Source: Proales similis (Eukaryota; Rotifera; Eurotatoria; Ploima; Proalidae). From it: a stretch of DNA of 64,000 nt. Shown piece after piece: positions 1 to 10,921 of the stretch (within the stretch, counting starts at the first letter, position 1; every line of letters begins with the position of its first letter). The notes beneath the pieces were generated by a model, which was not told the origin of the DNA, ran no database searches, and saw only the letters and a program-made list of their open reading frames with translations. The stretch spans positions 1,488,001 to 1,552,000 of the forward strand of contig JAGVRJ010000008.1 of assembly GCA_019059635.1 (NCBI GenBank), in the 5' to 3' direction. Both the position numbers and the translations under genes were made by a program.

Positions 1-2176
1 CATATTATTTGCTCAAGAGCTTCTATTTTCTCATCAAATTGAACGAAACAGAGACCAAGAGAAAGAGAGAGAGAGGCAAAGAGAGAGAGAGAGGCAAAGG
101 GAGAGGGAGAGAAAGGCTTTGCTTTAATTTGCATGTCAAATAAATGACGAGTGGACGAGTAGAACAATGGCGGAGAAATAGGATCGCCAGGCGAGGAATG
201 TGGGAAAGCTAATTCTAGTTGCGAGCACAACTCGTCAGAGCGAACGACTTTTCTCCGCTACGGCCTGTGCCCACAAGAATGTGTTCATCAAACGAGAGGA
301 AGCTTTCAGCCAAACAAACACAGACGGTGGGCCGGCGGCGTTTGCCTACGTTGGCCTATCATCGGTTTAGCGCATACTGCAGCAGCGGTGAGTGCACTAC
401 ACGGCCACGGAGACTTGTTCGGACATGGATTAAGCAAATTGCAATCTCGTTTATGTAAACTAAGCGCGCAAGAGCTGGTGGCTTGTTGGCCACCGAGGCA
501 GCGCTCGGCTGCCAAGTTTTTAGGACGAGGACGAGCGGGCTTACGAGCGACCAAGCAAACAATTTTAACAAGCGTTGTTTAAAAGCGAGCAACAACAAGT
601 TGCCCACAGAGTAGTAGAATAGCCGGTTGTAAGTGATGCTGAGCACAGCAATTCGACGGCAGACCGATCAGTGTAAACAAACTAGAGCCGAAGCCGGTCA
701 ATCGCTTGCATTACAGAAGCAATAGCCGCCGCTTCAATTCTCCTCCTCGTTCTAGATTTCAAAAAAATCAGCCGAAATTAATTCGCTATGGTCGACGCCG
801 CTTCTTTTGTTCGCACATAAATGAATAGCGCAGTCGAGTTTTCTCCATTCGACTTGATTCGACGGCCAAATCTTATCTGGCAGGTGAGGCCGTAAAAAGG
901 CGCTTAATCATCGCTCTTATCGAGCCCGGCTCGAGCTCTTCATGGGCCCGCAACCTGCTCGTCGAAGACGATACAAGGAGAGAGAGAGGCAGCGAGAATC
1001 GAGAACATGCAAGTGGCTGCTCGGCCAGTAGTTGGGCAAGCGTTGCATTGCGTAAAGAAGCGGCCATCTGATGAGCAATGCAGCCAACCGGCCAACTGAT
1101 GAGCAATCTATGGCCGAGACGAGTGCTTGCAATTTCACGCGATCAAGTAAATGAGCGCAACCTTTGATGGGGTTCGAATGCTAATTAGCTTTGGAATCTC
1201 TGTTTCTTCTCAATCTCATCGCGCAATATTTATTAATTCAATTCAGGTGTGTGTGTGTAGGTCCATCCGCTCGCTTGGCCTCGACCCGCGCTCGCAACAC
1301 GAACCGCTCCAATTCGACAATACTCAGCCGAGCGCGCTCTCCTCCTTTTCGTGCTCATTCTGTGTGCTTGTTGACTGAGCGTCGGATGTTTAGAGAACAA
1401 TTTTATTTTCTGGCTCTAGTCACGCGTTCTCTAGTCCGATCGCATGCTCGTTGCATTCGGATGGCGAGTTTGCTTGCTTGAGTTGGCCAGCCATTGCCAT
1501 GAGTGTCTTGGGCCAATCTGTTTACGAGCGTGTTGCTCATCACCACCATCATTGTGTTTGTTTACAATCAAATCGAACAAGTAGAACGAGAAAGGCGCCT
1601 TTAAAGATGGTGCATTCCGCCTCGTTAGACTCGCTTGCTCTCGCTCGAATTGTGAAATGCACTGGAGCGCGCCAGACAATGGCTACACATCTACTGAGCT
1701 TGTGTGTCCATTGTTGCCATCCAAAGTTTGTTTCATTTAAGCGATTAAGGCCGCAAACAAGGCAGCCCTCTCTGTCGCATTGTTTCGCATTTCTAATTCT
1801 GCCGCATTTCTAATTCGACGCTCGTTCGGGTCATTCGTGGCTTTGTTTTTAGAAAGTGCGCTGTTAAGTGCTGTCGTGTGCCTTTCTCTTTGCACCCTTT
1901 CCAACTCTCTCTCTCGTTCTCTTGTCCTCTTTTGCTCTCTCTCTCTAATGCTTGGCCGTTTTACATCTCATCGCATTTCATTTCTGTTGTTGTTGTTGTT
2001 TTTGCTCTTTTGTGTCGAGTGAGTGTGAGCATTAGTGTGTTGTTCACTTTGGTTTTAATTTTCCGATAAATCGGTCGTTCACAAAGCCGGCTCGACACCG
2101 ATGGGCCGATTTGGTTTCTCTCTTTTTTTTTTTTGTTGTCACTTGTTTTCATCTGTTTGAACTGAATTTAGAGAAA
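1..2176. other. Non-coding 5' flank of the tetraspanin gene
   Basis: No coding segment with family resemblance is visible. Purine-rich GA repeats lie at about 60-115, and CT-rich and poly-T runs at about 1900-2140. A T-rich tract followed by an AG at 2169-2172, just before the tetraspanin ATG, could be a splice acceptor of an untranslated exon or simply leader sequence. Short open frames here are low-complexity and I do not call them. Confidence 0.6.
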
Positions 2177-3327
2177 ATGTCGGAGAAGAGCGAGCAGCTG
2201 TCGATTCGCAATGAACTGAACGAACTGGACGAACTAGAACTGGAGGCGCTGAAGAAGCGCACCAGCTACTGCTGTGGCCTGGTCTGCGTAAAATCGATGA
2301 TGATCACGTTCAACATCCTACTGGTGGTTGGTGGCTGCTTGCCGCTCAAGTCTCGAGTCTAATGGCTTTTTGATCGCACGATAGATCCTGGGCGCTTGCT
2401 TGGCTGCGTTCGGCCTGTGGAGCGAGCTGGACAAACTGAACTACACCGAGATTATATCTGCGTTGACCTATCGCTCGGCGATCTACATCCTGATCGGCTC
2501 CGGCCTGCTTCAAGTGGTCACGGCGGCTATTGGCATTCTGGCCGCGTGGCTTGAGAACAAGCGCCTATCGCTGGCGGTAAGTGACTGTGATCTTTGTGCG
2601 ACGAGCGTTCAAACTCCACTCGGCCTTTAGTTCGCACTGATGCTCATGGGCGTGATAGTGGGCGAGATTAGCTCCGGCGTGCTGGCGTTCACCTTCCGAG
2701 CCCAGGTGAGTTGAGGCGTAGTTGGCTCAATTCGGTTTAAGTTGACCGTCGTAATGAAAAAGTTGCGGCTGAGTGCCAAGTCAGACTTGCAGAAGCTCAT
2801 CTTCCACCAGTATGGCCTTGAAGAGTTCGAGGCCAGGTCGAAGGTTCTGGACAACCTGCAAAGTTCGGTAAGAACGCTCCGTTTGCCAGCGGCATGTTCA
2901 GGCCGAAGCTTATATGTGCGCTTAGTTCAAATGCTGTGGCGCAGTGAACTTCTTGGACTGGCAAAGCAGTTTGTATGTGAAACAAGCGAGCGACTCGCAA
3001 GAACCGTTCAATCTGGTCGCAGAGTCGTGCTGCAAAACTTGGCGCCCGCAATGCGCCACAAGGACTCACCCGTCCAACATCTTCTATCGGGTAGGCTCCG
3101 AGCACTAGCAATCAATAAACTGATCTCATCAGGCAGGCAACGAATGCCAACAGGGCTGCGTGGAGGCGGTGGACGACCATTTCAGCGGGCACGTGCTGCT
3201 GCTCGGCTCGTTGGCCGTCTCGGGCGTCGTGTTTCAGATAGTCGCCATTGTGCTCAACGTGTTGTTAGTCAAACGCATGAGACAGCGACGCCACGATTAC
3301 AAAAATCTCGAGACCATGGACAACTGA
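2177..3327 (+). CDS. Tetraspanin
   Basis: Four-pass membrane scaffold of the tetraspanin family, expected to organise receptors and integrins in plasma-membrane or endosomal microdomains. I read six exons: 2177-2323, 2385-2576, 2631-2705, 2793-2867, 2926-3090 and 3133-3327. They join in frame to about 282 residues, within the usual 230-300 range. Membrane segments 1-3 are in exons 1-3. The large extracellular loop is in exons 4-6 and carries the family-defining CCG motif (FKCCGAVNF) and a second cysteine pair (ESCCK), followed by further loop cysteines (PQC, NEC, QQGC). The fourth membrane segment and a short basic cytosolic tail end the protein. Introns are 45-90 bp. The exon 1 donor is the weakest junction: phase requires roughly 2323/2324, with GTGGTT instead of a strong consensus. 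The subfamily is not resolved. Confidence 0.9.
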
Positions 3328-3584
3328 GCCGCAACAGTGCGAACCACAAACTTGACCAGCCATCGATTCTGCTTCCCTTCTTCTTCCTCCTCCTCCTCGT
3401 CCGCTTCTTCTTCTTCTGCTTTTTTTTCTGCTTCTTGTTTTTCTCTTGCTTTTCTACTCGGCTTGTTGTAAATCTCATCGAGAACTCTAAACTTTCAATT
3501 TCAAACATTTGCACTCGGATTTTTACTCAGAAATCAGTAAGAGAGATGAATTATTACGAAATAAAAAATGAAAACAAGTGATGA

Positions 3585-3590
3585 AATAAA
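3585..3590 (+). terminator. Poly(A) signal AATAAA of the tetraspanin gene
   Basis: AATAAA lies about 260 bp after the tetraspanin stop, with a second possible signal near 3560. No gene on the plus strand follows before the minus-strand cluster. Confidence 0.6.
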
Positions 3591-3652
3591 GACTCGAGGC
3601 GCAGACTGCCAGTACAGACATCCTTAGCGAGATGGTTTAACTTGAGCTGTTC

Positions 3653-3826
3653 CTAATTGTGCAATTTGGCCTTGACCCTTTCCTCGGACTCATTGAGCTG
3701 GTTTATATATAGAGAGATAATGACGATCAACACGTACACGATGAGGCCAACCACGAGATTGGCGGTAGTATTTGGCAATTTTCCTCTTGCCGAATCATGG
3801 CCAGCTGCCTGAAGATCAGACCTCAT
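3653..3826 (-). CDS. Candidate 57-residue single-span membrane micropeptide
   Basis: An ATG-initiated frame of 57 codons plus TAG. The polar N-terminus (about residues 1-22) is followed by a clear hydrophobic helix at about 24-41 (core LVVGLIVYVLIVIISLY) and a charged, probably helical C-terminal tail of about 16 residues with alternating E, R and K. This resembles small integral membrane proteins in build, but I do not recognise the family and assign no function. It lies 349 bp downstream of TRAPPC2 on the same strand and 325 bp after the convergent tetraspanin stop. No AATAAA was seen downstream on this strand, which lowers confidence. It could be a chance frame. Confidence 0.4.
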   Translation of the reverse strand: MRSDLQAAGHDSARGKLPNTTANLVVGLIVYVLIVIISLYINQLNESEERVKAKLHN

Positions 3827-3910
3827 TTTGCCTCAAATTAGCCAACGTAATTGTCTTGTTGTCCTGGTGAATATTGCGACCAAGCCGAATTTGGTATTGT
3901 ACAACCGAAC

Positions 3911-3952
3911 GCTAAACGATAGCTAATGATAGCTAAGGATAGCTAAACGATC
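3911..3952. repeat. Short GATAGCTAA-type tandem repeat
   Basis: Four imperfect 10-bp units of the form (n)GATAGCTAA lie 85-125 bp upstream of the micropeptide start. This is either a small tandem repeat or a cluster of GATA-like motifs. No function is shown. Confidence 0.5.
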
Positions 3953-4175
3953 GCTTTTAGTTGGCGAATCGAGAAGCGAGCTCCATCGAGCGAGGCTGAG
4001 TTAAATGAAGCTTGAACGTATGCATCTAATTAGAGCAGCAAGCAGGCAATTGGGTGGGTTTGAAGGCTGAAATTGGAATTTATTCACGATATTCGCAATC
4101 TGTGATTAGAGAAAAGAAGGCTAGAAAAAGATGGCGACGGTTGGCTGGTCTCAAATACGCCAGATGACTCATTGA

Positions 4176-4721
4176 CTAGAGAAGGAGCAGGCGTTTGGCG
4201 GCCGAGTTTACTTTGCGTGCAAAAGCCTCCGATCGAATGGGTTCGCTGTCTTCATAGAATGGGTTGAGTTGAAGCTAGACATTGCCGAGTGTTAGACAAT
4301 GCTGACCAATGGGCGCTCAGTGAAACCGCCTTACTTTGATGAGCGTTTCATAAATCTCGTGAAAGAACGCTTTGATGCCCTCTTCGTTCTTGTTCTCGTG
4401 CAGCAGAACGAATCGCTTGTGGCTGGGAGTTACGAACGCGGATATGGACCACTCGTTGAATCGGTCGATGTTGGGAAAGTACATGTTGGTGGCGCGATTG
4501 GCCAGTCGCTCGTCGAGAAAGTCGAGCGAGGCCATCGCCATGAACTCGTAAAAGTAGGGCGTTTCGTTTTCCTAAATTGCAATGCTCGAATGCAAACTCA
4601 GCTCAACAATAGTCACCTAACTCACCTTGTCCTCGAGTCCCAGGTCGCTCTCGAACATTAGACCGTCGAAGCGATTTACCACATAAAAGTGATACGTTCC
4701 GCTTGGCGTTGTCGAGTTCAT
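4176..4721 (-). CDS. TRAPPC2: TRAPPC2 (sedlin), TRAPP complex subunit
   Basis: Small longin-fold subunit of the TRAPP vesicle-tethering complexes, acting in ER-to-Golgi and Golgi traffic. Three exons read from the minus strand, 4626-4721, 4335-4571 and 4176-4274, all phase 0, give 143 residues against about 140 in animal TRAPPC2. The start GTYHFYVVNRFD, the central RFNEWSISAFVTPSHKRFVLLH and the C-terminal LNPFYEDSEPIRS followed by FARKV line up with human sedlin throughout. The introns are 54 and 60 bp with GTGAG/TAG and GTAAG/TAG ends. It sits 211 bp downstream of the ING gene on the same strand. The call is firm. Confidence 0.95.
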
Positions 4722-4857
4722 TTAAGTTGCCTTGGCCAAGCATTCAAGCAAGTTTGAGAGGGCCGATCGAATTCGAAACGCGGCAATTCATTTCGAGCCA
4801 AATAGAAAGAAAAGGCAAAAGCGGAGGAGCGGCTTAGGGCCAACGAACAGCTCAACG

Positions 4858-4863
4858 TTTATT
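4858..4863 (-). terminator. Poly(A) signal of the ING gene
   Basis: TTTATT on the plus strand is AATAAA on the minus strand, 70 bp past the ING stop codon and upstream of TRAPPC2. ING therefore probably makes its own 3' end, although co-transcription with TRAPPC2 is not excluded. Confidence 0.6.
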
Positions 4864-4932
4864 ATTCAACAAGCAAAGAGGCCAACTGATTGAATGTTCG
4901 GTGAGTAGAATTGCAAATCGGACGAGATCGGA

Positions 4933-6522
4933 CTATTTGGGCGGCCTAAGCGAGCTGAGGCCGTTCCGGGGCGAGAAGGGCCGTTTCTTCATTACCTTGT
5001 GCGAGTCGCCGCGGCATTCGGGACAGTACCATTTGCCCTTGGGCTTGCTTGACAGCTTAACGCAGCCGAAATGAAACCATTCTATTCGACAGGCGTCGTT
5101 GTCGCACATGATCATTTGGCCGTAGGATATCTCGCGACACACGCAGTAAAGCGGCTCGTCGTCGTTTAGTCGACTCGATACGCGTTCTGTGCGAGACTTG
5201 GCCGATTGCTTGCCGCCCACTTGCGGTCTGTTGCTGCGGCCGCCACTGGCAGTCGGAATGCGGCTCGATGTTGCTGATTGCTGTTGATGTGTTGCCGTTG
5301 AATTGGGCAGGCGACGTCGCGAGTTGCGGCCCTGTCGCTGACGCTCGGCATCGTTGTCAGAGCCGTCGGCAATGCCCAGCTCGTCGGCCTCGTCGTCTGC
5401 TTGCTGCGTTCCGCGCTCGTTCATTGCGTTCTCAATCGCTTCCTGCTCTTGCTCATCGTCTTCTTCGCCTTCTACTACGTCGTCGTCGTTGTCGTCGTCT
5501 TCGTCCTCTTCAAGGTTTTTTATTGACTCGGTCTCGTTGCTGTTGCGGTCCGGACAGTCAGTCTGAATTGGAGATCGGCCCTCTCTTGCCTTCTGTTCTC
5601 CGACCAAATCGGCTTCGATCGGCTCATCGCCGCCATCGCGACTTTTCTTGCTCAACGACGTCGACGACACACCCGATGCGGGACGTTTCAATCTCTTCTT
5701 GCGCATTGCGTCCGCGTCTCTTAGTTTACAGGCGGACGAGGACGCGGTCGAACTCGACGACGGCGATTTGCATTGACCGATCCTACTCTCCTCGTTGTAG
5801 ACAAGTTGACGTCGCGAGCGGCTTCTCGAACTGCCACTCGCATCGGCCGGAGACGCGGACGCTTTGCTCTCCGATCGTTGTTTACTACTACTACTGCTGC
5901 TGTTGTTGTTGCCGCTGGCTTCCTGGGTTCGACGCTTTTTGGTCACGGATAAAGAGAGACGTTCGGTGGCTACCAAATTGGACGACGATGTGCTCTGTTC
6001 AGAGCGTTTGGTAAAGTATTTCGATACGGCCTTGTTTATCTCTTCGGAGTTAATCTGCTTCGCTTGCTGGCGATTGAGCTGCTGCTTGGCGGCGTTTGGT
6101 CTGTTAAGCGTCGGCGGAGCGCTGCGTCTGACCGCTTGCTTGAAATCGTTCAAGATCTTCTCTTCGTCCAGGTCCATGCTGAACTTGCGCTCCTCTTTGG
6201 ATCGAAAGTCAAGTCCGAGCTGGCGAGTGCTCGAGCCGAATGTCTCTATCAACTGGCCACACAGGCGCACTTTTTCGTCGCCCAGATATTGGCAGCGCAC
6301 GAGTAAGATCTGGAGCCGACTGGCCAGCTGGCTAAGATAGGCGCTCGACTCGTGGTCCTCTTGGCCGCCATGTAGCTGTCGCTGACGAACGAGGGTCTGA
6401 CGCAGGGCCTGAACATGTCGGTGCTTGAGCTTCATTTGCGAGTCGATCGCCCTCAGTTCGCTAAATAACAGCTGCAGACGAGGCGCCAGTCGCTCAATGC
6501 AATCGTTTAGTTGTTCACTCAT
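4933..6522 (-). CDS. Inhibitor-of-growth (ING1/2-type) PHD-finger protein
   Basis: Chromatin reader expected to recruit histone acetyltransferase or deacetylase complexes to H3K4me3 in the nucleus. It is a single exon of 529 residues, longer than the 240-420 typical of the family. Residues 1-125 match the ING N-terminal helical domain, including the LGDEK motif seen in ING proteins. A long low-complexity centre (about 150-455) has serine, basic and very acidic runs and possible nuclear localisation signals. A PHD finger at about 455-505 shows the full C4HC3 set (YCVC, CDNDAC, WFHFGC, WYCPEC). The finger sequence WFHFGCVKLSSKPKGKWYC with a following CRGD is closest to ING1/ING2. The gene has no introns although its neighbours do. 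Confidence 0.9.
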   Translation of the reverse strand: MSEQLNDCIERLAPRLQLLFSELRAIDSQMKLKHRHVQALRQTLVRQRQLHGGQEDHESSAYLSQLASRLQILLVRCQYLGDEKVRLCGQLIETFGSSTRQLGLDFRSKEERKFSMDLDEEKILNDFKQAVRRSAPPTLNRPNAAKQQLNRQQAKQINSEEINKAVSKYFTKRSEQSTSSSNLVATERLSLSVTKKRRTQEASGNNNSSSSSSKQRSESKASASPADASGSSRSRSRRQLVYNEESRIGQCKSPSSSSTASSSACKLRDADAMRKKRLKRPASGVSSTSLSKKSRDGGDEPIEADLVGEQKAREGRSPIQTDCPDRNSNETESIKNLEEDEDDDNDDDVVEGEEDDEQEQEAIENAMNERGTQQADDEADELGIADGSDNDAERQRQGRNSRRRLPNSTATHQQQSATSSRIPTASGGRSNRPQVGGKQSAKSRTERVSSRLNDDEPLYCVCREISYGQMIMCDNDACRIEWFHFGCVKLSSKPKGKWYCPECRGDSHKVMKKRPFSPRNGLSSLRPPK

Positions 6523-6980
6523 TGTGAGGGCAAGTCCGCTCGGCTCGGCGTTGGTCTCTGCGCTACTACTACTAAACGAGAGATATGAGGTCTGGGAAAA
6601 GTTGTCATGAATCGAACGCCCTAATTATGCACAACTAAGAGCAGTTCATTCAACTACAGAGACGTCGCAAAACAAACTTAACATTCCCGCAGGTGTCGTA
6701 AATCGCCTCGCCACACATCTCGGCTGCCAAGATTGCTGGCGTGCAAGTCACTTGTCCTGTCGTCGCATGGGAAGCTCTTTTATTGCTCGCAACTCAAACA
6801 GTCTAAAATCTCTACTTTGCCGATTTATTCCTCACTTGAACTTTGGCAGAGCGAAACAGGCACAAAAATAATTCTGTTTTGATGTCTTTTAACACAAAAA
6901 ATAAAGCAACAAGCGAGAAAAATATTGAAACAATTTTTAAATGAGGAATGAGAGAAAACATGCGTCCAAGTCGTGTGCAT
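6523..6980. other. Spacer between PCF11 and ING (both minus strand)
   Basis: 458 bp with no coding signal. It holds the ING upstream region and the PCF11 3' region. A TTTATT (AATAAA on the minus strand) near 6821 is the likely PCF11 poly(A) signal. Confidence 0.55.
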
Positions 6981-9900
6981 TTAGGAGGCGTTCTCAGTCT
7001 GGCTCGTCGAGTTGTTCAGACTGTCCTCCAGGCAGATGGGATGGTAGAGGCGAATTCCGGTCCTAATGGCGTCCTTGAAGTGCCACTCCTCTCGGTCCTG
7101 GTGCCAGAATATTTCGAACGGCTCGTTGCAAATTATGCAGCTGTCGCCTATTTCATCGGTGGCCGCGGTCGTGTACTCCTCGGCTGTGTCGCTGCTGGCT
7201 TGAGCGCTCTGCTCGCCTGTGCTGCTCGACTGCTCTTTAGACTCGCTCTGGCTTGCTTTGGCCTTTTCGTCGCGCTCGGCCAGCTGAGCTTCTTCCTGCT
7301 CTTCGCTTATCTCCTCGTACAGTATCCAGTCGGACAGATTGTAGAACCAGGCGCGCGAGTGCGCTTTGTTCATCTCGTCTTTCTCGCGCTTGTTCTGTCT
7401 AAAGTGCCAGTCGAGGTGTTTGGCGTAGCGTGCCTTTGTGCTCTTGTCGTCCTGGTTGAAGCGGAGGCCGCACGTGGCGCACTGCTTGCCCGAGTAGAGG
7501 CTGCTCACCGCCGACGCATACTTTTGCTTGAGAAGATCCGAGTCAAATGAGGTCAAGTCGGCTGGCTCGTCTCCGGCCGGCCCGCTCACATTGTCCCGAA
7601 CGTTCAATGTGCCAGCAGCAGCAGCAACCGGTTTGGCAACCAGTTCGCTCGGAAGCATATTGTGACGCTTCAGCTGCAGCATGAGACTTTCCAGGCTAGT
7701 CTGGCCCGGATCGGACGAGGACGGGTTCAGCTCGCTGCTGCCCCCTGACTGAGCCATAAGAGAGGCCAGTTTGCTGCTGGCCCCGATAATCTCACTCTGC
7801 TCTGGCTTTCGGCTGCCCAGCGCCGCCGCTGCCATTTGCATTTCATTCTGCTGCTCCTGCAATATTAACTGTTGCTGCTGCTGAGCGGCTTGCACTTGCT
7901 GCTCTTGCTTTATAAGTTGCTGCTGTTCAAATTCGGCCAACAGATTGGGCGGAAGTCGGCCACAGATTCTCACGTCAGGCGCCTCGCCCGCAATGAACAC
8001 ATGATGGAGACCGGCTCCGATGATGATCTCTCGCGGCGGCCTATTGAACTGAAGCTCGTAGGGGCGGCCGTCGATGATCACTTCGAAGCCGGGTCCGCCC
8101 CAGGCCAGCTCGTGGGCTCGGCCGTTGAGGCGAATTCGTAGCGGCCTATCGAACGGAACAAGAAACGACTGTTTGTCGATGAAGATTTCTTTCGGCTCGC
8201 CGCTGAACCTGATCACGTGAAAGTCGTTGTCGGCCATCTCGACGCAGGGCACAGGCAGATCGTAGCGCATCTTGCGAGCCACTCCGTCGATCATTATGCG
8301 CTTGGGCGGACAGACAAAGCTCAGCTCGTGCGTCTCTTGCTCGTCCGGTCCGAGAGCGGCGTAGATCACCGTCTCGGCCGAGTTCACTCGGCACACTCGA
8401 AAGTTGTTGAAGTACATGTCCATGCTGCGGCTGTCTATGGTCACGTAGTAGCGGCGAATCTGCTGCGTCACCAGCGACGGCACCGAGATTTGCTTGGGCG
8501 CCGAGTCGGCCCTGAAGTGGTACGAGACGCCGTCGATCCACAGCTCTACCTTGCGGCCCATGTACATGAGGCGCACTCGGCGTCCGTTCAGCTGAATCTC
8601 TTTGGCCTGTTCGCCCATTTTCATCACTCGCTTCATGTCTATGTACACGTCTTTGGTGCGCGTGTCGCAAAATACTTCGTGGTCGTGGTAATAGATCTTG
8701 AGCACAGTTCTCTTGTCCGGCTGCACTCTGTACGAGCGCGCGTCGATCACAATCAGACTTTCGTTTGTATCCACCCGCTCTCGCGTCTTGATCGCAGGCA
8801 GATCTTGCGCCGTCGCATATTCTCCTGCGCCCACAGCAGTCACTGGTTCTGTGATTGCCATCTGCTGTTGTTGTAGCTGCTGTTGTTGTTGTTGCTGCTG
8901 CTCGAGCTGACGACGAATCATGTTCATCAGATCGATGGTCAAGGCCGACGACGGTCCCGCGCCGTCTTGCGCGTTCGACTCGATCAACCGTCGCTGAAGT
9001 TCTTCCAAAGTGAGCGACATCTGAAGCGCCGTGTCGTGACGCGGCCTCTTCATCTCAGCTGCTGGCGCAACGTTGTGTCTGGGCCGTTTCTCGGCGCCGG
9101 CCTCCGCACGGGCCAGCCTCGGGTCTCGCTTTCCTCCTCCGACGGCTCCTTTGACCGGCTTTTCCTGTCCGAAAATTGAACGTTAAAAGTGTTCTTGTCT
9201 GGTAGGCACGCAAATCCATTGCCGCTGTATCACCTACTGCCCTAGCCTGCTCGAGCTCAATGCGCCTATCGTCTCAATCGTACTTGAAAGTGAACTAGCT
9301 CGCTCAACCCGATCGGTTCTAATCTGCTCTGATCCAAGTCTGCTCTGCATTGGCCCTGGCGTTCTCTCTCTCTCTCGTCAATTCAAATTCGTTCCCTATT
9401 CAATGCGACCCCCAATTCGTTTTCGTTTCTATTCGGTTTCTTTCTTTCTTTAATCTGATCTGAGGCGCCCTGGTTGAACAGCGCACGCGTCGATGAGTGA
9501 AAAAACGCAATTATCCACAAACAAATGATCAAACAGGACTGATGGCGGTGACGGCGGTGGTGGCAGTTGATGATAACCGACGGCAAATCTGCGCGATAAC
9601 AACATACTTCCAGCGGTTGCAGCAGCCGGTCCTGAGTGCTGACTGGCGCCTGGGCGGTCACTGGCCAAGCGGGGTCGATCTGCTTGACGGCCTCGTCCAG
9701 GCGATAGAGAGTCTCGTTGCTGATCAGCTCGATCCAAGTCTGTCGAAGCTTGTAGAGCGACCTTCTGCTCTTGTCGTCCACCTGTGCGGCTAGTGGTTAG
9801 AGGCCGGCACCTCAAAAGAGTTCGGGCACTCACCGAGCGGAACACGTGAATGAATATGTCGACTATTCGCTGCTCGAACAGCTGAATGTAGCTGGGCGTT

Positions 9901-10201
9901 GATTTGATGTTTTTCATTATCGAGTCCATCAAATAGAGGCCGAGTATTTTCAATTGGCCCGGAACCTTGAGCCGACGCTGCTGCTTGAGAGAAGCCGCTC
10001 GAAGCGAGTTGAACAAGACGCACTTACATCGTGAATGTACTCCTCGATGGAGCGGCAGATGGCCGCCGCGTTTCCGTGATAGTCCTCGGCCAGCATTGTC
10101 AACGACAGAATAACCGGCTTCACGTTCTCCTTCAGGTCGGCTCGCAGCGCTTCTTTAAAACTTTTGTACGCCTCTAGCTCTTGTGCACCCATGGCTAACA
10201 T
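6981..10201 (-). CDS. PCF11: PCF11, pre-mRNA cleavage complex II subunit
   Basis: Couples RNA polymerase II CTD to 3'-end cleavage and transcription termination. Four exons, 10028-10201, 9834-9965, 9608-9781 and 6981-9164, all phase 0, give about 887 residues. Exons 1-3 encode the CTD-interacting domain (LYLMDSIMKNI, RSLYKLRQTWIELI, DPAWP). Exon 4 begins with the DPRL motif region, then a middle section of repeated short beta-like units around 'DG' and 'PPREI', a glutamine-rich stretch, and two C-terminal zinc modules: CATCGLRF...HLDWHF...WFYNLSDWI, and CIICNEPFEIFW...YHPIC. These are the metazoan PCF11 signatures. The start is the first ATG in the open frame; a second Met follows three codons later (10192). 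Intron 3 (443 bp) is unusually long for this locus. Confidence 0.93.
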
Positions 10202-10921
10202 TTCTCGGCCCCGAACTGCTGCTGCTGCTGCCGCCGCTTGTCTGCGCCCCGAACCGGATTTCTCCTTCAATTGATTGCCGTACACGTGTGCCCGTCGTCA
10301 CACACACACTGGTCACACCAATTATTATTAATTTATAAATTGAATCGAATGTGACAAGACAATTTATTTCATCAAATCAATGTGCTGCCTTGTTGACTGC
10401 TGCTGATTGATGCAAACTGCGAAATAGAAGAGGTCGATGCGAATAGCTATAGCTCTCTTTTTCTTTCGCTCTCTCTCTCTCTCTAGCGCGCTCGCTTTCT
10501 GTATGTTTGGCTCGCTCTAGTAATGAGTGAATAGCATAAGCGTCACGATTTGCGAGGCCATATTACCAGCGGCTTCATAATCATGCTCAATGCACGCAGG
10601 CCAATTGTCATCATCAACATAATTGAGGCGGCGCCGCTTCTTAAATTCAATTAGGGCACCATGTGGACGCGTTGATTGTCTGCAGTCACTCTAAAGTTCA
10701 CATTTGCTCAGATTGAGTTGCGATTTCCAACCAATTCAATCCGACTCTCCAATGAGCGCATGTGTTCGTCAAGCAATAGTTTGTTCGCCAAGTCACAGCT
10801 CTACAAAACGCAAGTCCCATTTTCAGCAGCCAAAAGAGGAAAACTCGAAAACAAAAAAAAAAAAAACAGAAAAAGAGGAGGAGACGAACGAAGCAGAAGA
10901 AGAACAAGAAGCAGAAGAAGA
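10202..10921. other. Head-to-head spacer PCF11 / NAA25
   Basis: About 720 bp between two divergent housekeeping genes, probably a shared promoter region. It contains a CT-run near 10461-10485 and an A-rich leader just upstream of the NAA25 ATG. No TATA assignment is attempted. Confidence 0.5.

Noticed and set aside
5268-6014. 248-codon plus-strand open frame
   Set aside because: Antisense shadow of the ING gene; arginine- and cysteine-rich composition from reversed serine/acidic codons, no family resemblance.
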